Below, piece by piece: positions 1-11,335 of a DNA stretch of 64,000 bases. The position numbers and the translations under genes were made by a program. The DNA comes from Stratiolaelaps scimitus (Eukaryota > Arthropoda > Arachnida > Mesostigmata > Laelapidae). The notes under the pieces are model-generated. The model was given only the letters and a program-made list of their open reading frames with translations, made no database searches and was not told the origin of the DNA. The stretch lies in assembly GCA_019614645.1 (NCBI GenBank), contig JABWDB010000003.1:19367001-19431000 (forward strand), read 5' to 3'. The number at the start of each line of letters is the position of its first letter. Position 1 is the stretch's first letter.

Positions 1-128
1 CCGCCACCTTCTAATGTGAGGATATGAGACTTACCGGTAGCTGAACGGTATCGCCGAAGCTGGTCGCCGACTGGCCAGGCCTTGTAGATGTTTAATAAAT
101 ATGTGGGTTTGATTCGAGCCGAACACAA
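1..128 (-). CDS. Partial open frame at the left edge, minus strand
   Basis: The minus strand is open from a TAG at 129-131 to the window edge (42 codons). It contains ARIKPTYLLNIYKAWPVGDQ followed by LRRYRSATGKSHILTLEGG. A consensus donor (ACCG|GTAAGT) lies inside at 34, so it may be an exon rather than a continuous frame. No family is recognised. Confidence 0.18.
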   Translation of the reverse strand, partial: MCSARIKPTYLLNIYKAWPVGDQLRRYRSATGKSHILTLEGG

Positions 129-2100
129 CTATGGAATGCGCCGTTATCTTGGGTATTTTGCTAGGCTAAATCCAGCGCCGAGACGTTAAATCCTACATGA
201 TACGATAGTAAAAAATAAACCCCTATTTTTCAAGGCTGGCGACAAAAAAAGTCGAGGTTCTGTAACATACACGAGTGTGAAGCTGGGACGTGTTCTAAAA
301 CTGCGAATTGCAAATTCGGTGCCAAGGGACAAGGTAACGCGTGACGGCCCAATACAGCTTCAGATATTACGATAACGTTAAAGTTATTTTTGTTAGAGAC
401 CTAACTTTATATAGATGGCGCACAATCAATAGATAGTTGTATTTTCGACTTGATCTGCATTTTATTAGTTTTCGTCGGATTCTTTATCCGGGGACGATTG
501 GAGACTACTACTGGTTCTTTGGAAGGGACTACGGTTGCGGTAAGTCCAAGGGTAATACCTCTTTTTTACCAATTGAAGTGGCTAAAGCTATCGAAGAAGG
601 AGTGCTATCGAACCAATGTCTGATGAGTATGCAAGATCCTATCAAATTCTCAATGATAAGCCACCGTTTGGAGAGTCGCTGCAGATCGTAGACAACAATG
701 CAACTCATTAGCTCTACGATGTGTCAAATAATTTACTTGGAGCTCGATGACTGATTTTCTCAAGGAAGGATGAACCAGTGAACACTGAGCAAGAACGACA
801 AAGCCAATCCAATTTCTTCAACGTCACTTCGCACAACAAGCTGCAAATGCTCCGCAACAGTATCAGAGCACAGGTCGGAAATCAACACGTACTGAAGATA
901 CATTTTGGGATGGACATACGGGAGACTCCTTAGAGCCATAGGTTTTCCGAATATTCGACATTCTGCTAAACGTGCTCGCATGAAAAACTTGAGAAGGTGG
1001 GGCTATGCCATCGGCCCGTGGTGTTATTCGATGTCGACTGCTAACAGTTGGGTAGCCCAAAAGTTAGCTGCGCGTCCACTGAAAGGGTGCTGAGCAAGAG
1101 CAATGTCGTTGTAGAAGTTTCTGCGCGAAGCTTGTGTTTGCGAGGCGAACGACAAGGCCTCGAGGTAACCCGGTCACCACCCTGTGTGACTCGTCTGAGC
1201 TACACGCGCGGGCTCACAAGCGAGAGATCTCATGGATTTTACAACCTAAGCCATATGCCCGAGCGACGCCTACACCTCGGGCCCATAACCCGAGGGATAG
1301 CACAAACTTTAAATCCTTTTAATATCAAAACCAAGCTGGGCTCCTCGCCCAACAGACTGCTATGCAACGAGATTCAACTCAACTTGTACGTTTCCTGGTG
1401 AACTTAGACGAGATGGCCGAGTGTCCACCTGCACGAAATTTGTTTAGGGTTATGTATTGCCGAGTGATCGATTTGATTTTTTGACGTATAGCAGCATTAA
1501 AATAGGCTTGTTCACACAGGTGTTCAGGTATTTCACTGCGAATAATGGTGGACGAGAAAATGTCTGTGTCCGCCAATTCTGATTTACTTTGCATATCTAG
1601 TATATTGGCGTTCAACAGAGACGCTCACAGTGGTCACCATCTGTTGCCATTTTCAATCTACAATGATTGCTGCTCTCTACTTCAACAGACTAGTGGATTA
1701 TGCCCGTGGCATATATATATATGGAGTAAGTTTTGTCTAGAAGTTGAAGTTTTTGCGGCTAACAGCCCAGTGCCCACTCAAGTTAAAATACGCCTAAAGC
1801 AGGTCAGAATATTCGACTCCATTTAATCTTGATTTAACATTCGTGCCACATTTATACTTTCCAATCCATGCAGGCCAACGTCTTATCTTGACCAACGTCT
1901 ACTACCGCCTACTCACTATGTCATCCTTTGTATCGCTGGCTCGCCCAAGTGATTCCGTCTTTATTTTACATGCACTATAACTATTATCACGATAGTAGCG
2001 GGCCAAAACAGACTTGCCAACTTATCAGCATCACATCATACCTGTAGGCCATTTGCAGATCTAGCGATTTTGTGCATAAATCTGTATTGCCATTTGCTCT
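129..2100. other. Unique, mostly AT-balanced DNA without a recognised gene
   Basis: Several open frames of 60-117 codons occur (437-691, 1048-1401, 1545-1826) but none has a recognised domain. The first contains a donor-like GCG|GTAAGT at 540 after YPGTIGDYYWFFGRDYG, so it could be an exon fragment. Nothing else is supported. Confidence 0.5.
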
Positions 2101-4250
2101 CTTGGCGGTGTTCTTCTAAGTGGCGCATCGAAGCTCTATAACCTGTGAGCTGTGAATCGTAACGCGGACCACCCACCTGGCCACCACTGAGGGGAGAATG
2201 TACTCCGTCGATCTGAAGCCCTACCCTCGAGCACCTTACCGCTATCAGGACATCATCGCTACATGTCAGCGAGGGTGCGAGAATTGGTTTTGCTCCCCTA
2301 GGCTCGTCCTCGTCGTGGCTGGACCGTTGTCCTCAAGCAAGCTAGGCCGAGTCCCGACCACCTCGTGCCTTCGAGTTCTCGTGTGTTTGTGTGGGATGCG
2401 AGCGCTCGTGTGTGTACATTCGTTCGCAGCAGTCGTGCGTCCTTTCCATTCCTCCAACAGGCGGCGCCCCTCGATTTTCGAACGCCTCACGCCCGACAGC
2501 ATCTCGTTCCCTTTGCAGCGTTCGTGTTCTCAGTTCGTAGCATGCTGCTGTCTTGCTGGTTTATTTTTTTAAATATCAGCCAATTTGTTGACACGGTGGA
2601 GAAGGAGACCTTATCTTATCGTGGTCATGGTTGACCGGCGATGCTCGCCTCCCTCGTTGGGTCGGCGAGTGCAGAGACTTTGTCATTGGGCATCTTCTAT
2701 TTCTCTCGTCAGCTGGAACGGCGTCAGTTCGTCATTCTATTCGCCGGGCAACGAAGTCGTCCCCGGCTCGTTGCTGGCTTACCACCAACCGCGATCCATG
2801 TCTTTCACGCTCACAGTCGACGCCCTGCCAGAGGTACTAAGTACTGACTGACTAGCAGAGAGGTCGTGGCTGTGAGGACACGCAACGGCGAACGACAACG
2901 AAGTGCAACGAGCAAACTATAAATTTTACACTGTCCTCTCCCTCCTCGGGGCGGTAGTCTCTCTGCGGGACTGCAGGATTCGTTGGCGCCTCGCTACTGC
3001 GCCCCGTTTCCAGCGTGTGCACCCCTCCCCACACCGCCTGCACGGTGAGGTCCACGATGCGGCCTCCGGGCCCAGTTTCTCAGTCGTTCATCCCTTACAA
3101 AGCTTGAACTCCCCTGGGTCCACCTCGCGTTTCGGGGCGGACGGAGGGCAAGAGAGAGAGAGAGTAGGGAAGCGGTCTGCCGGCCTGGCCAGGCGTGCGA
3201 GCGTCTTCAACCAACAACCGCGGGTAGCGAGCGTCCAGTGATGCCTCTCGATTTGAACTCGCTCAGTCACTCACTCATTCACCCAGTCCGTGTGTTTGAG
3301 AACGCAGGGCGAGGCTAAAGGAAAGGAAAGGAAAGAAAGAGCGCGGAAGTGCGGGCGTTCCCGTCGGATTCAGCTTCTCGCCTTCCTCTCTCTCCCTCTC
3401 TCTCTCTCCCTAGCGCTCTCCTCGGTCCCTCTGACTGCTGAATCGAACAGGCGCCCAGTCAGTAGCTGGCTCCGTGGCCAGTCTCAATGGGACTTCACGT
3501 ACGCTTTGCGGGACCTGCCGCTCTCCTACTGCAACGGTTGAGGCGCGTTGAGGGGGGAAGTCGTAGCGGCGGAGGTGGTGAAGAAAGTGGGGTTCGCCGG
3601 AGGTAGGTAGGTAGGTAGGCACGAAACGGGCGAATGGCGGTGTGGTGAGCGGCCGGACGGCTATTTTGTTGAAAAGTCCCCAAGGAATTCTTCTCTGCCC
3701 ACATTCTTCTTGTTGTTGTTATTGTTGTTGTCTTCGTTGTCGTCGTCGTCGTCGACTTTGCGTCTCGTCGAACGAAGAGGAAGCGCACCATCGAAGACGA
3801 AGGCCAGAGGCATTTTCAGCAACGGGAACACCTACTCCGCTCTGTCCTGCTCCACCGCATCAGGCCGCCGCATGCCGCACGACCAACCCGTCGCTCTTGC
3901 ATTGATGCTGTATTTTCTCCAGTGATGTTTATGATGATGACTACAGTGAAGGTGCTGCCTGATGATGATGATGATAGAGTATAGTGGTGGTAGCGTCTGC
4001 CAGGCAATGCCAGCTTACGTCGGAAACGTGCGGCAGTGAATGGCAGCGAACATAATTCGCTCTTCTGAAATCCGTGACCATATTGACCCACCTATGACAA
4101 AGGGATGAAGAAGGGTGTCGACACAGAACAGAACGAACACACGGCACCGATATACCCATGCTCTCAAATGCCATATATCGAGCACCGGGCAACTTGAGGG
4201 AATGTCGACGACGCTAATGAAACGTAGGGGGCTTGGGCAGCAAAAAATAA
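2100..4250. promoter_or_regulatory. GC-rich island 1
   Basis: This stretch is GC-rich with GA, CT, GTAG (3603-3619) and GTT/GTC (3711-3757) tracts. A TATAAA lies at 2919-2924 and a TCAGTCG initiator-like site near 3079. All three frames on both strands hold short ORFs, as expected from composition. It resembles a promoter plus leader of an unidentified gene. Confidence 0.35.
2198..2572 (+). CDS. Candidate 124-codon open frame in a GC-rich island
   Basis: An ATG with A at -3 opens a 124-codon frame beginning MYSVDLKPYPRAPYRYQDII. The rest is Cys/Ser/Arg-rich without a recognisable domain. An acceptor-like TTTTGCTCCCCTAG|G lies inside at 2301. The frame may be part of an untranslated leader. 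Confidence 0.18.
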   Translation: MYSVDLKPYPRAPYRYQDIIATCQRGCENWFCSPRLVLVVAGPLSSSKLGRVPTTSCLRVLVCLCGMRALVCVHSFAAVVRPFHSSNRRRPSIFERLTPDSISFPLQRSCSQFVACCCLAGLFF

Positions 4251-4763
4251 CATAGAGTATAATGCGTGGAACTTTTTTTTGTTTATAGTATTTACGGATA
4301 TTTAAGACGGAAGCTTCGGCTGTGTGCAGAATGACAGCGGAATGATGTGGTCTTAACGCTACAAGAATGAAACCTAGAATCCCGGTACCATACGTATATT
4401 TATATATAGTCTTTGCGTGAGGGTTTGATGATTGTGTTATTATATCATCTCTTATTTGGTTGACTTATGCAAATCGGTGGAGAAGCAGAGCTTGTGGTCC
4501 AACCCGTGGGCACGTCGTGCCTTGTCAGAAAAAGAACATGACGTATATTTTGTAGGATTGGCCCCTTCTGTGCATCTCCGCTTATCACTATGATGTTTTT
4601 AGGAGATGAGCGTCGATCTCCGAGAATTTGTTTCTCAGTTGCGAGAACGTCTTTGTAGATTGGTGTTACCGCGAGATCGAAGCAGCTCTTCTCTATGAAC
4701 GCTTCAACAAGTAGTGAAGTATTTGCAGAAAGATCGACTAGTCTGCATTAACGAATTCATTGC

Positions 4764-4765
<2 letters not shown>

Positions 4766-4799
<34 letters not shown>
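4766..4799. repeat. (AT)17 microsatellite
   Basis: A perfect AT tract of 34 nt. Confidence 0.97.
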
Positions 4800-4801
<2 letters not shown>

Positions 4802-5725
4802 AATGACCAACCATGTCAATGCAGTTAACGCGACCAAATCCCAACGAAAATAGACGCAACATTGAACGGCGAAGTGTATCAACACGATCCAATTGAATAT
4901 TGGCTATATCTTGTAGGATCGGCAGCGAGAAAAATATCCAACTGCAGCAGTAGAAAGAAGCCACTAAGAAGGGCGATTCATGGCGCTGACTACGGCGACG
5001 GATACTGCCCGCCAACGTTGAACTGGCGTTTTTCCCTTTCGTAGTAGGACACTCAGGCACGCAAACTGACAACCTTCGTCCCCTAAGACTTCAGCTCGAC
5101 CGGTGAGCTCAGTGGCATGGTTACGCGCTGATTGTCGATCAACACAGAGTATATATAATAACAAAGAGGAGAGTAGAGGCAGTATGAAAGAAATGTCTCG
5201 AAGAGAGAAAAAAAAACAGCAGGAAGGAGATAAAGAGAAAGAAAAGGACGTCACGACACAGACCTTGCCAAGTGAACGATGCGACAGTGAAGATAGTGGC
5301 GAAGCCCCCGACCCAAAGCGAGGTCCCGAAATGACAGCCAGTCGTCAATGGACAACTGACGCACCACTACACGCCGTCTTTTCCGAGGAGGAGCAGGAAT
5401 GCCTGTCACCGGAACGTTCGTTGTCGTTTGGACAAGGAGACAAAGGTAGACGTGACACACCGTGATGGTGGTGGAGTGGTTCTCATTTCTTCCTAATGAA
5501 AGAGGTGGGGGGGTTCGACTCCTTATAAAACTATGGCAGGAGGAAGCGTCAGGTTGCTTTTATTCCATTGGAGATGCTGGCACGCGGATGGAGATGACAA
5601 GAGGGGCGCTACTGGGACCTAGGCGTCAATTTGAACTGAACGTTCTAGCAGACTATTTATCATGTTCGTGGTTCATCGAGTTTCTCTTATTAGCTTGATT
5701 GTATAAAGCAGCCGGTATTTTCTAC

Positions 5726-5750
5726 ATATATATATATATATATATATATA
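5726..5750. repeat. (AT)12 microsatellite
   Basis: A perfect AT tract of 25 nt. Confidence 0.97.
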
Positions 5751-6109
5751 CAAAACAGACGATACGATATACGATCTTCGAGGGATCAATTTAAATGTTT
5801 GCTTCAAATCGGTGCCACCGCCGCAAATGAGGCGGCTAAAGATTTCAGCCGACTGTGACTCGCGCAAATCGTTGTCATCGTCATTTTGGCAAACCGCTAC
5901 GTCTAAAATCGGTGAAATTCGGTCCAAGTGACCCGGCCCCATTTGTTACACTGCTGCTACTACTACACCCGCCTACAACTAATATAGTTTGTAGGGAAAA
6001 TGGCCCTTTATTGTTTTCAGCTCAGCGCACGACGATCTCCCTCCCAGTCGGTCATTTAAGGCTGCTTGAAAGCGGTGTAGTTTTGAACATTCGTGTTTTT
6101 TGTTCACAG

Positions 6110-6208
6110 GTGTTGAATTGTCTCGGGATTGTTCGAGTCGATTTGGTTGAACGACCAATCGAACCTGACCGCCTCCCCAGGGCCCCGCTCGAAAATTCGA
6201 CCAACTGA
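6110..6208 (+). CDS. Candidate short terminal exon
   Basis: A strong acceptor, GTTTTTTGTTCACAG|G, precedes a frame of 32 codons (VLNCLGIVRVDLVERPIEPD and onward) ending in TGA at 6208. A second good acceptor, TTATTGTTTTCAG|C, lies 90 nt upstream. No recognised family and no clear poly(A) signal. Confidence 0.17.
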   Translation: MLNCLGIVRVDLVERPIEPDRLPRAPLENSTN

Positions 6209-6252
6209 CTGCCGTTGAAATTCGTCGAATACTCCACGCCCAGACTCGTCCC

Positions 6253-6580
6253 TTACCACGGGATCAGGAGGGTGCTCTCAGCTAAGACTCGCTGTTTTCG
6301 TTGACGGGATCGTCTCAACGGCGTCCTCAATGTGGCCGACACGACCGGCTCTCTCGGCCTGCTTCCGAAGGCGCAGAAAAAAAGTAGGCCTGCTGCCAGA
6401 CAAATAGTCACGGCGTTTAGCTGCGCCCCGGCCGTGCCCGCGAAAGCAGAGTCGGCAACAGCTGTTGCGGTCGCTGGCGGGAACTGCTGTCTACAGCAAG
6501 AAGAGTAGTGTTTGGCTAGATCTGGCGGGAACGCGAGATCTACCATCATCGTGTAGGTGGTGAGAACCACTTCGCTCATC
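6253..6580 (-). CDS. Small open frame with one possible membrane span, minus strand
   Basis: Two adjacent ATG codons (G and A at -3) open a frame of about 109 codons on the minus strand. It has one hydrophobic stretch, NAVTICLAAGLLFFCAFG, followed by a basic tail with RRSRQRKQR, the layout of a small single-pass protein. The DNA is locally GC-rich. No homologue is recognised, and an ORF of this length is expected by chance. Confidence 0.18.
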
Positions 6581-6833
6581 ATAGCCAACTCCCAAAAAAC
6601 CGAACTGAACGATAGCGAGAGTGCTTAGCGCTGGGGGCGTCTGTAAGCAGGCACCATCACGGCGAGTTCGGCGGGTTCTTCAGTAGGCTATAGGGCGGGC
6701 GGTGGCAAATGTTTTTTGAATTCTTTTTCATCGCCTACTACTCGGGGCTTGTCCTATTCGTTGGGTTATGGGGAGATCCGAGATTCGGGGGTAGAAGATT
6801 GTGGTCACAAATGGCTTTGCCATTTTTGGTATA

Positions 6834-6854
6834 TGTGTGTGTGTGTGTGTGTGT
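6834..6854. repeat. (TG)n microsatellite
   Basis: A TG tract of about 21 nt, followed by a GA/GAGC tract at about 6899-6922. Confidence 0.95.
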
Positions 6855-7138
6855 CGTAGGCTGCCCTTATCGGTGAACTCGAACGAGGGAACTAGATGGA
6901 GAGAGAGAGCGAGCGAGCGAGAAACGATCCATCGAAAACGCCCATGATGAGTGCTGAAATGGGCTAAGCAAATCGTAGCTCGGGGCTACGATTTCGACAC
7001 CTGGCGAAGTAGGCGCAAAGGAGCTAAAGCTGTTGCTTTGCTGTGTTCACATCGATTTGTTAGCTATTATATATCTCTGTTCAACTCGGATCTTAGGTCA
7101 TCTGGTGATCTGCGATATGCGAACAGAGTTCTACTCAC

Positions 7139-7404
7139 CACTTTGATGTGGAGGACTTCTTTGGCGCGAGCCGGCTGACGTTATTGCTGTCCTCCTTCCA
7201 AACTAACCTGTGAACCTCCGCAGTTATGAATGTTGCATAAGTAAAACTCAGTCGAGAGATTGATTGATTGGTTGATTGATTGATATGGACGCGATCAGCA
7301 GGATCTACATGTCCCCACATAGTTTTGCTCACAGCGACCGCGTCATGGGCCATATTGAACGCCCCTAGGGTCACTTCCGGGGGAGTTTGCAATTCTAATT
7401 TTGG
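7139..7404 (-). CDS. Candidate exon, minus strand
   Basis: The minus strand is open from 7404 down to a strong donor, AAAGTG|GTGAGT. The frame includes MAHDAVAVSKTMWGHVDPAD and EDSNNVSRLAPKKSSTSK. Its middle covers the ATTG-type simple repeat at 7258-7283, which argues against coding. No acceptor with a pyrimidine tract is seen. Confidence 0.15.
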
Positions 7405-7912
7405 ATTTTAAACCTCCTCACCTAGTATCACAACGCTTGTGTTCATACACATATCTACTACACGTATATGAGACATAGTGCGAGAGCATGACAGCAAAAT
7501 TTCATCTGTGATACCATGATAAACCCGCTCCCATCCACCCATATTCCACCATGGATGCATGTGTGTGTGTGTGTCGTATGCATGTATCATGTACGTTAAC
7601 CCTGAGTACTCGGAATGGGGGTAACGTTAGGTTGGTGGTCGACTTGCCTTGATCGGTTACCTACATGACAGCCAATACGACTAATGATTGCCGACACATT
7701 CGATCAATTCGATCGTTATGAGCCGAACGGAATGAGAGCCCTTTAGGCATTACAACGCGTTTGTTTAATTAGAGAGCACGAGATCATCATCACCGCCACC
7801 ATCATTATGATTATCACGACGTTGATGATAATACAATAGCGTCAATACACACGGGGGATAGAGATACTTGTAAATGACTGGCGGACGATCAGCGGTGACT
7901 CATCGATCCGTT

Positions 7913-8118
7913 TGCGATGTGTCCAGCAGAAGGCTTCGAGGTCCGATTCGCTCTCAGTTGATGCCTCGAATGCCAGCGTTCGACACCGGCAAAGCCCTCG
8001 GCTCGGGCCTGACGTCGGATACGCATCAGCGAGCCTTAGCTATAGCCAGTGTCACATGCCGTGGCGTCGTTACAATCAGAATATTCAAAGTGCTACGGAT
8101 GTCACTACCAGCGAGTAG
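7913..8118 (+). CDS. Candidate terminal coding exon, Ser-rich
   Basis: After an AG in a modest pyrimidine context (GATGTGTCCAG|C at about 7926) one frame stays open to a TAG at 8116. The product is rich in Ser, Gln and Asn, with SDSLSVDASNASVRHRQSP and YNQNIQSATDVTTSE, like a cytoplasmic tail. A second frame is also open. No poly(A) signal follows closely. This is a weak candidate. Confidence 0.17.
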
Positions 8119-8563
8119 CTGGGCGACAACTCATCGACGGGGAGGCTGGCCTCAATGACGCCTCACCAAAAGAAACAGATTAATGTCGGATGGATAGTTC
8201 ATGCTGTTATATGCAGGCGAATGAACGGGGCATACAGCTATTGTTGGAACGAGCGTCTCTGATGACATTTGAAAGTGACCACTTGATAAGTGAAGATACG
8301 CTTGAAAAACCTGCATAGGGTTGTTGAGTTTCGCCAGGTCTGTATTCTTGATTAACCAGATCAGCCCGCCCATGTATTTATTTACCTTGAGCTTGACCGC
8401 AACACCGCGGACCATGCCAGTAGTAGGTAGAAAGTATAGCAGCAGAGAATAGATAACGTCGTCATATTAGAAGGGCAGATAAGTGGATATTTTATATTTT
8501 CTCTGTTAGCAGGTTGAACACATCTGCTACAGCAGCTGAGATTGCTAAAATATGTGCTCCATG

Positions 8564-8580
8564 ATATATATATATATATA
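8564..8580. repeat. (AT)8 microsatellite
   Basis: A short AT tract running into a poly(A) stretch. Confidence 0.9.
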
Positions 8581-9221
8581 AAAAAAACATTCTTCGTACT
8601 TCAGTAGAGTGCTAAGAAAAAATATGATCATATACTTAATCTGAGAGTCAGCTTAGAGAAAAAAAAAATATATCGAATAGTCCAGACAAGTTTCGCTCAG
8701 TGACTTGTATGTGGAAGCGACTAGTAACGGACGTAGAACCGTCGGCCAGCGATGATCGAAGTGAAAAACATATCTTTTTTTTTGAGAGGAAGAAATTTTC
8801 TTCAAACGCTCGGACATCACCAGAGACATCTTCCAATCTTCATGAAACCAAACATATATCTAATACTATAACTTGGTACAATCATCTTGAGATCAGAGTG
8901 GTCTTTCGTATGCTCACGAGGTCTACCTTGTCGGCACCAATCATTCTATGTTTACCATGATCATTTGTATATATCTCACAGACAATTACGTTTGTGATCC
9001 ATATTGCCTTCGCCAAATTGGGTAGATAGCTGAAAATTGGCGGATCGGCTGAGCTCCTTCGAAAACTTCATCGGAAGGTCATTGAGACCGTTCATGAAGT
9101 GAGCTGCCTGAATGCAGCCAAAAGTAAACCCCGGGTTTTAGGCTCAATGCCACTGAAAACTGCCGCCGCCAACACCGGCAGATCAACGAAAGAGAGAGGC
9201 AAACAACGCTAACAACGATAA

Positions 9222-9240
9222 AATAATAATAATAATAATA
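9222..9240. repeat. (AAT)6 microsatellite
   Basis: A trinucleotide tract at the left side of the GC-richer island at 9.05-9.9 kb. Confidence 0.93.
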
Positions 9241-9584
9241 CTGCTGTTGCTACGAACGCGAACAGGAAAGTCAACGAGGAATACATTACAACAATAACAA
9301 CACAGTCCAACGGTATTGGAGAGAGACGGCTGAATCTATTAGGGCGGCCGTTCACTACAGGCTGGCTGACTGGCTGGCTGGCCACTCATTCAGCCAGTCA
9401 GTGAGTCGATACCACTACCAAAACCTGTGGTCCCCTCTTACATAGTTACTCGTTGAGTCCGCCAATCCGCCACTGACTGGCTCGCTCGGCCGCGAGCTGG
9501 TTGGCTTGCGTTCAATTCGGCTAATTAAATCAGTCCGACGGAACCAGCCAAGGCTAGCCGAACACGAAATTCGACAACGTGGAC

Positions 9585-9863
9585 ATGAAAGAGTTATTTG
9601 TGCAGCGGTCTCATGAGAAGCATATGGCGGACACGGAGGGGGGCAGTGTCGGAAGCTACATCAATTCGTGTAGCAACAGCAGAACCCAGCAGCAACAGAA
9701 ACTGCATCATGTTTCCTTGGATCAGCAGCAGCAGCAGCGATCATGGCTCAGACGAGCAACTGCGGCGTTGACGGTGATCAGGGATCGGGTGCGTGTCTAT
9801 GTCCTGCCCAATCCACGCAATCGAGTTGCCTGGGGAGGGCATGATCTGGGGATTGCAGTATAG
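9585..9863 (+). CDS. Candidate Gln-rich open frame
   Basis: A start with G at -3 opens 92 codons: MKELFVQRSHEKHMADTEGG, then two glutamine runs (QQQQ, QQQQQ), then a basic stretch RSWLRRATAALTVIRDRVRV. A donor-like GATCGG|GTGCGT falls inside at about 9789. Glutamine runs are common in arthropod regulatory proteins, but CAG repeats also occur here in non-coding DNA. No domain is recognised. Confidence 0.2.
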   Translation: MKELFVQRSHEKHMADTEGGSVGSYINSCSNSRTQQQQKLHHVSLDQQQQQRSWLRRATAALTVIRDRVRVYVLPNPRNRVAWGGHDLGIAV

Positions 9864-9899
9864 GAAGACAAAGAGAACGGAGTTAGAAATCAATTCCGA

Positions 9900-11276
9900 C
9901 AAAGAGGTCCGTTAGTTCGCTGGCCGATCGTCGTTCGTACCACGACATGGGACGGCCATTGACGGGACATGCCAATAATATTAATGTAACGAATGTAACA
10001 TCGTTATCCACCGCCGGCGTGGCCAGCCGCAGCGAATAATCTTCCTGACGACACTCGAATAGCTGATATACGAACAGTTCTTGTATATTTACACCAATTA
10101 GAGTTGCTCGACAAGCCGAAATGGGCCAGGTTGATCGCTGAAACGGCCGAGGTAGTCATGTATAAGTTTCTCATCAGGAATAGGTGCTGTTTCGGGACAG
10201 GGTTCGAACGATCGCGACTTTGTGGATCGTAGTGGTGGTGGTGGTTAGCAGCCGCTGTTGTTGTCGTTGTAGTAATGACAATACCAGCACACAGGGTGTA
10301 TCTAATCCTTCACGTGCAGCGCATTTGTAGTTTGCGAACTGCCCGCCGTCGATGCTCTGCTTATGCTTCCAATGGAGAATTACTCCAAGCCGTATATATA
10401 GGAAATCCTATAAACGAATAATGTATCATGCCAAATTTCAACACATGCCAAAAGTCACACCCTGACGATTATGCCAGTGAAAATGCAACGCGTTGTCGAT
10501 CAATTAATCTGTAGTGGTCGTGAAGAACGACGTTGTTTTTGGCCAATTCTATTAGTACTATTATATTTCTGATATAAGTTGATCGCGCAGTTGTGCTTCA
10601 CGAACGAAAATACCACTAATCGTAATAAAATGGCAATCATCATTGTTTAACATATTCAAAATTCGTCCACCACCGTACCGCACACAATATCGTCCGTGGC
10701 AGGCGAGTTGGCGCTGAGTGGCCTGAGCCCAATAATATGGAAAACTAATAATCATGAATGTATTCTTTGCAGTAGTCCAAGTTCATACGGAGACGAGTTT
10801 CGAGACATTCGCGCAGAACAATCAGCATAGATACCTGAATTTGAAAGAAGGTCGATCCATGTGAGCATTTGTTGAAGTGGTCCTCCATTCTAGTTGTCTA
10901 GTTGTCAAAGGTGAACTTATATTTACATCGGTTGTGACGTTCAAAACGTCGTCGCCGCTCCCTCTCTTCGATTTCTTCGTTTGTATGCTACGCATGTAAT
11001 CAACACAGGGAGGACAATGAGCATCGGACACGATTCGTCACCCGACGAAAAAAAGGTAGCGGGTATCCGCGTGGTCATCCATCGTACATTTCCAGAGGTT
11101 AATCGTCAAATTGTCAGAGGCTTTGGTACGCCATTAACTAATTTTCGGTGCAAGCAATCACATTTCAGAGCAAGAGGGAGCCGGCCCTACAGTGAGCACA
11201 CTTGAGCGTCTACGATGACAAATTCGTAAAGGATATAATAGAACAACTATTGTATATGCACACCTGCAATATATAT

Positions 11277-11335
<59 letters not shown>

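Larger units (their letters stand above)
4250..9050. other. AT-richer DNA with scattered weak exon candidates
   Basis: It holds the AT tracts at 4766, 5726 and 8564, the TG tract at 6834, an ATTG-type repeat at 7258-7283, and the candidates at 6110, 6253, 7139 and 7913. No other gene is seen. Confidence 0.5.
9050..9900. promoter_or_regulatory. Small island with GGCT/CAGT direct repeats
   Basis: Around 9360-9410 there are tandem CTGGCTGACTGGCTGGCTGG-like units and then CAGCCAGTCAGTGAG, which can pair with them. The Gln-rich open frame at 9585 follows. Confidence 0.35.

Noticed and set aside
10196..10215. GGGTTCGAACGATC as a tRNA box B
   Set aside because: No matching box A, acceptor stem or anticodon arm is found around it.
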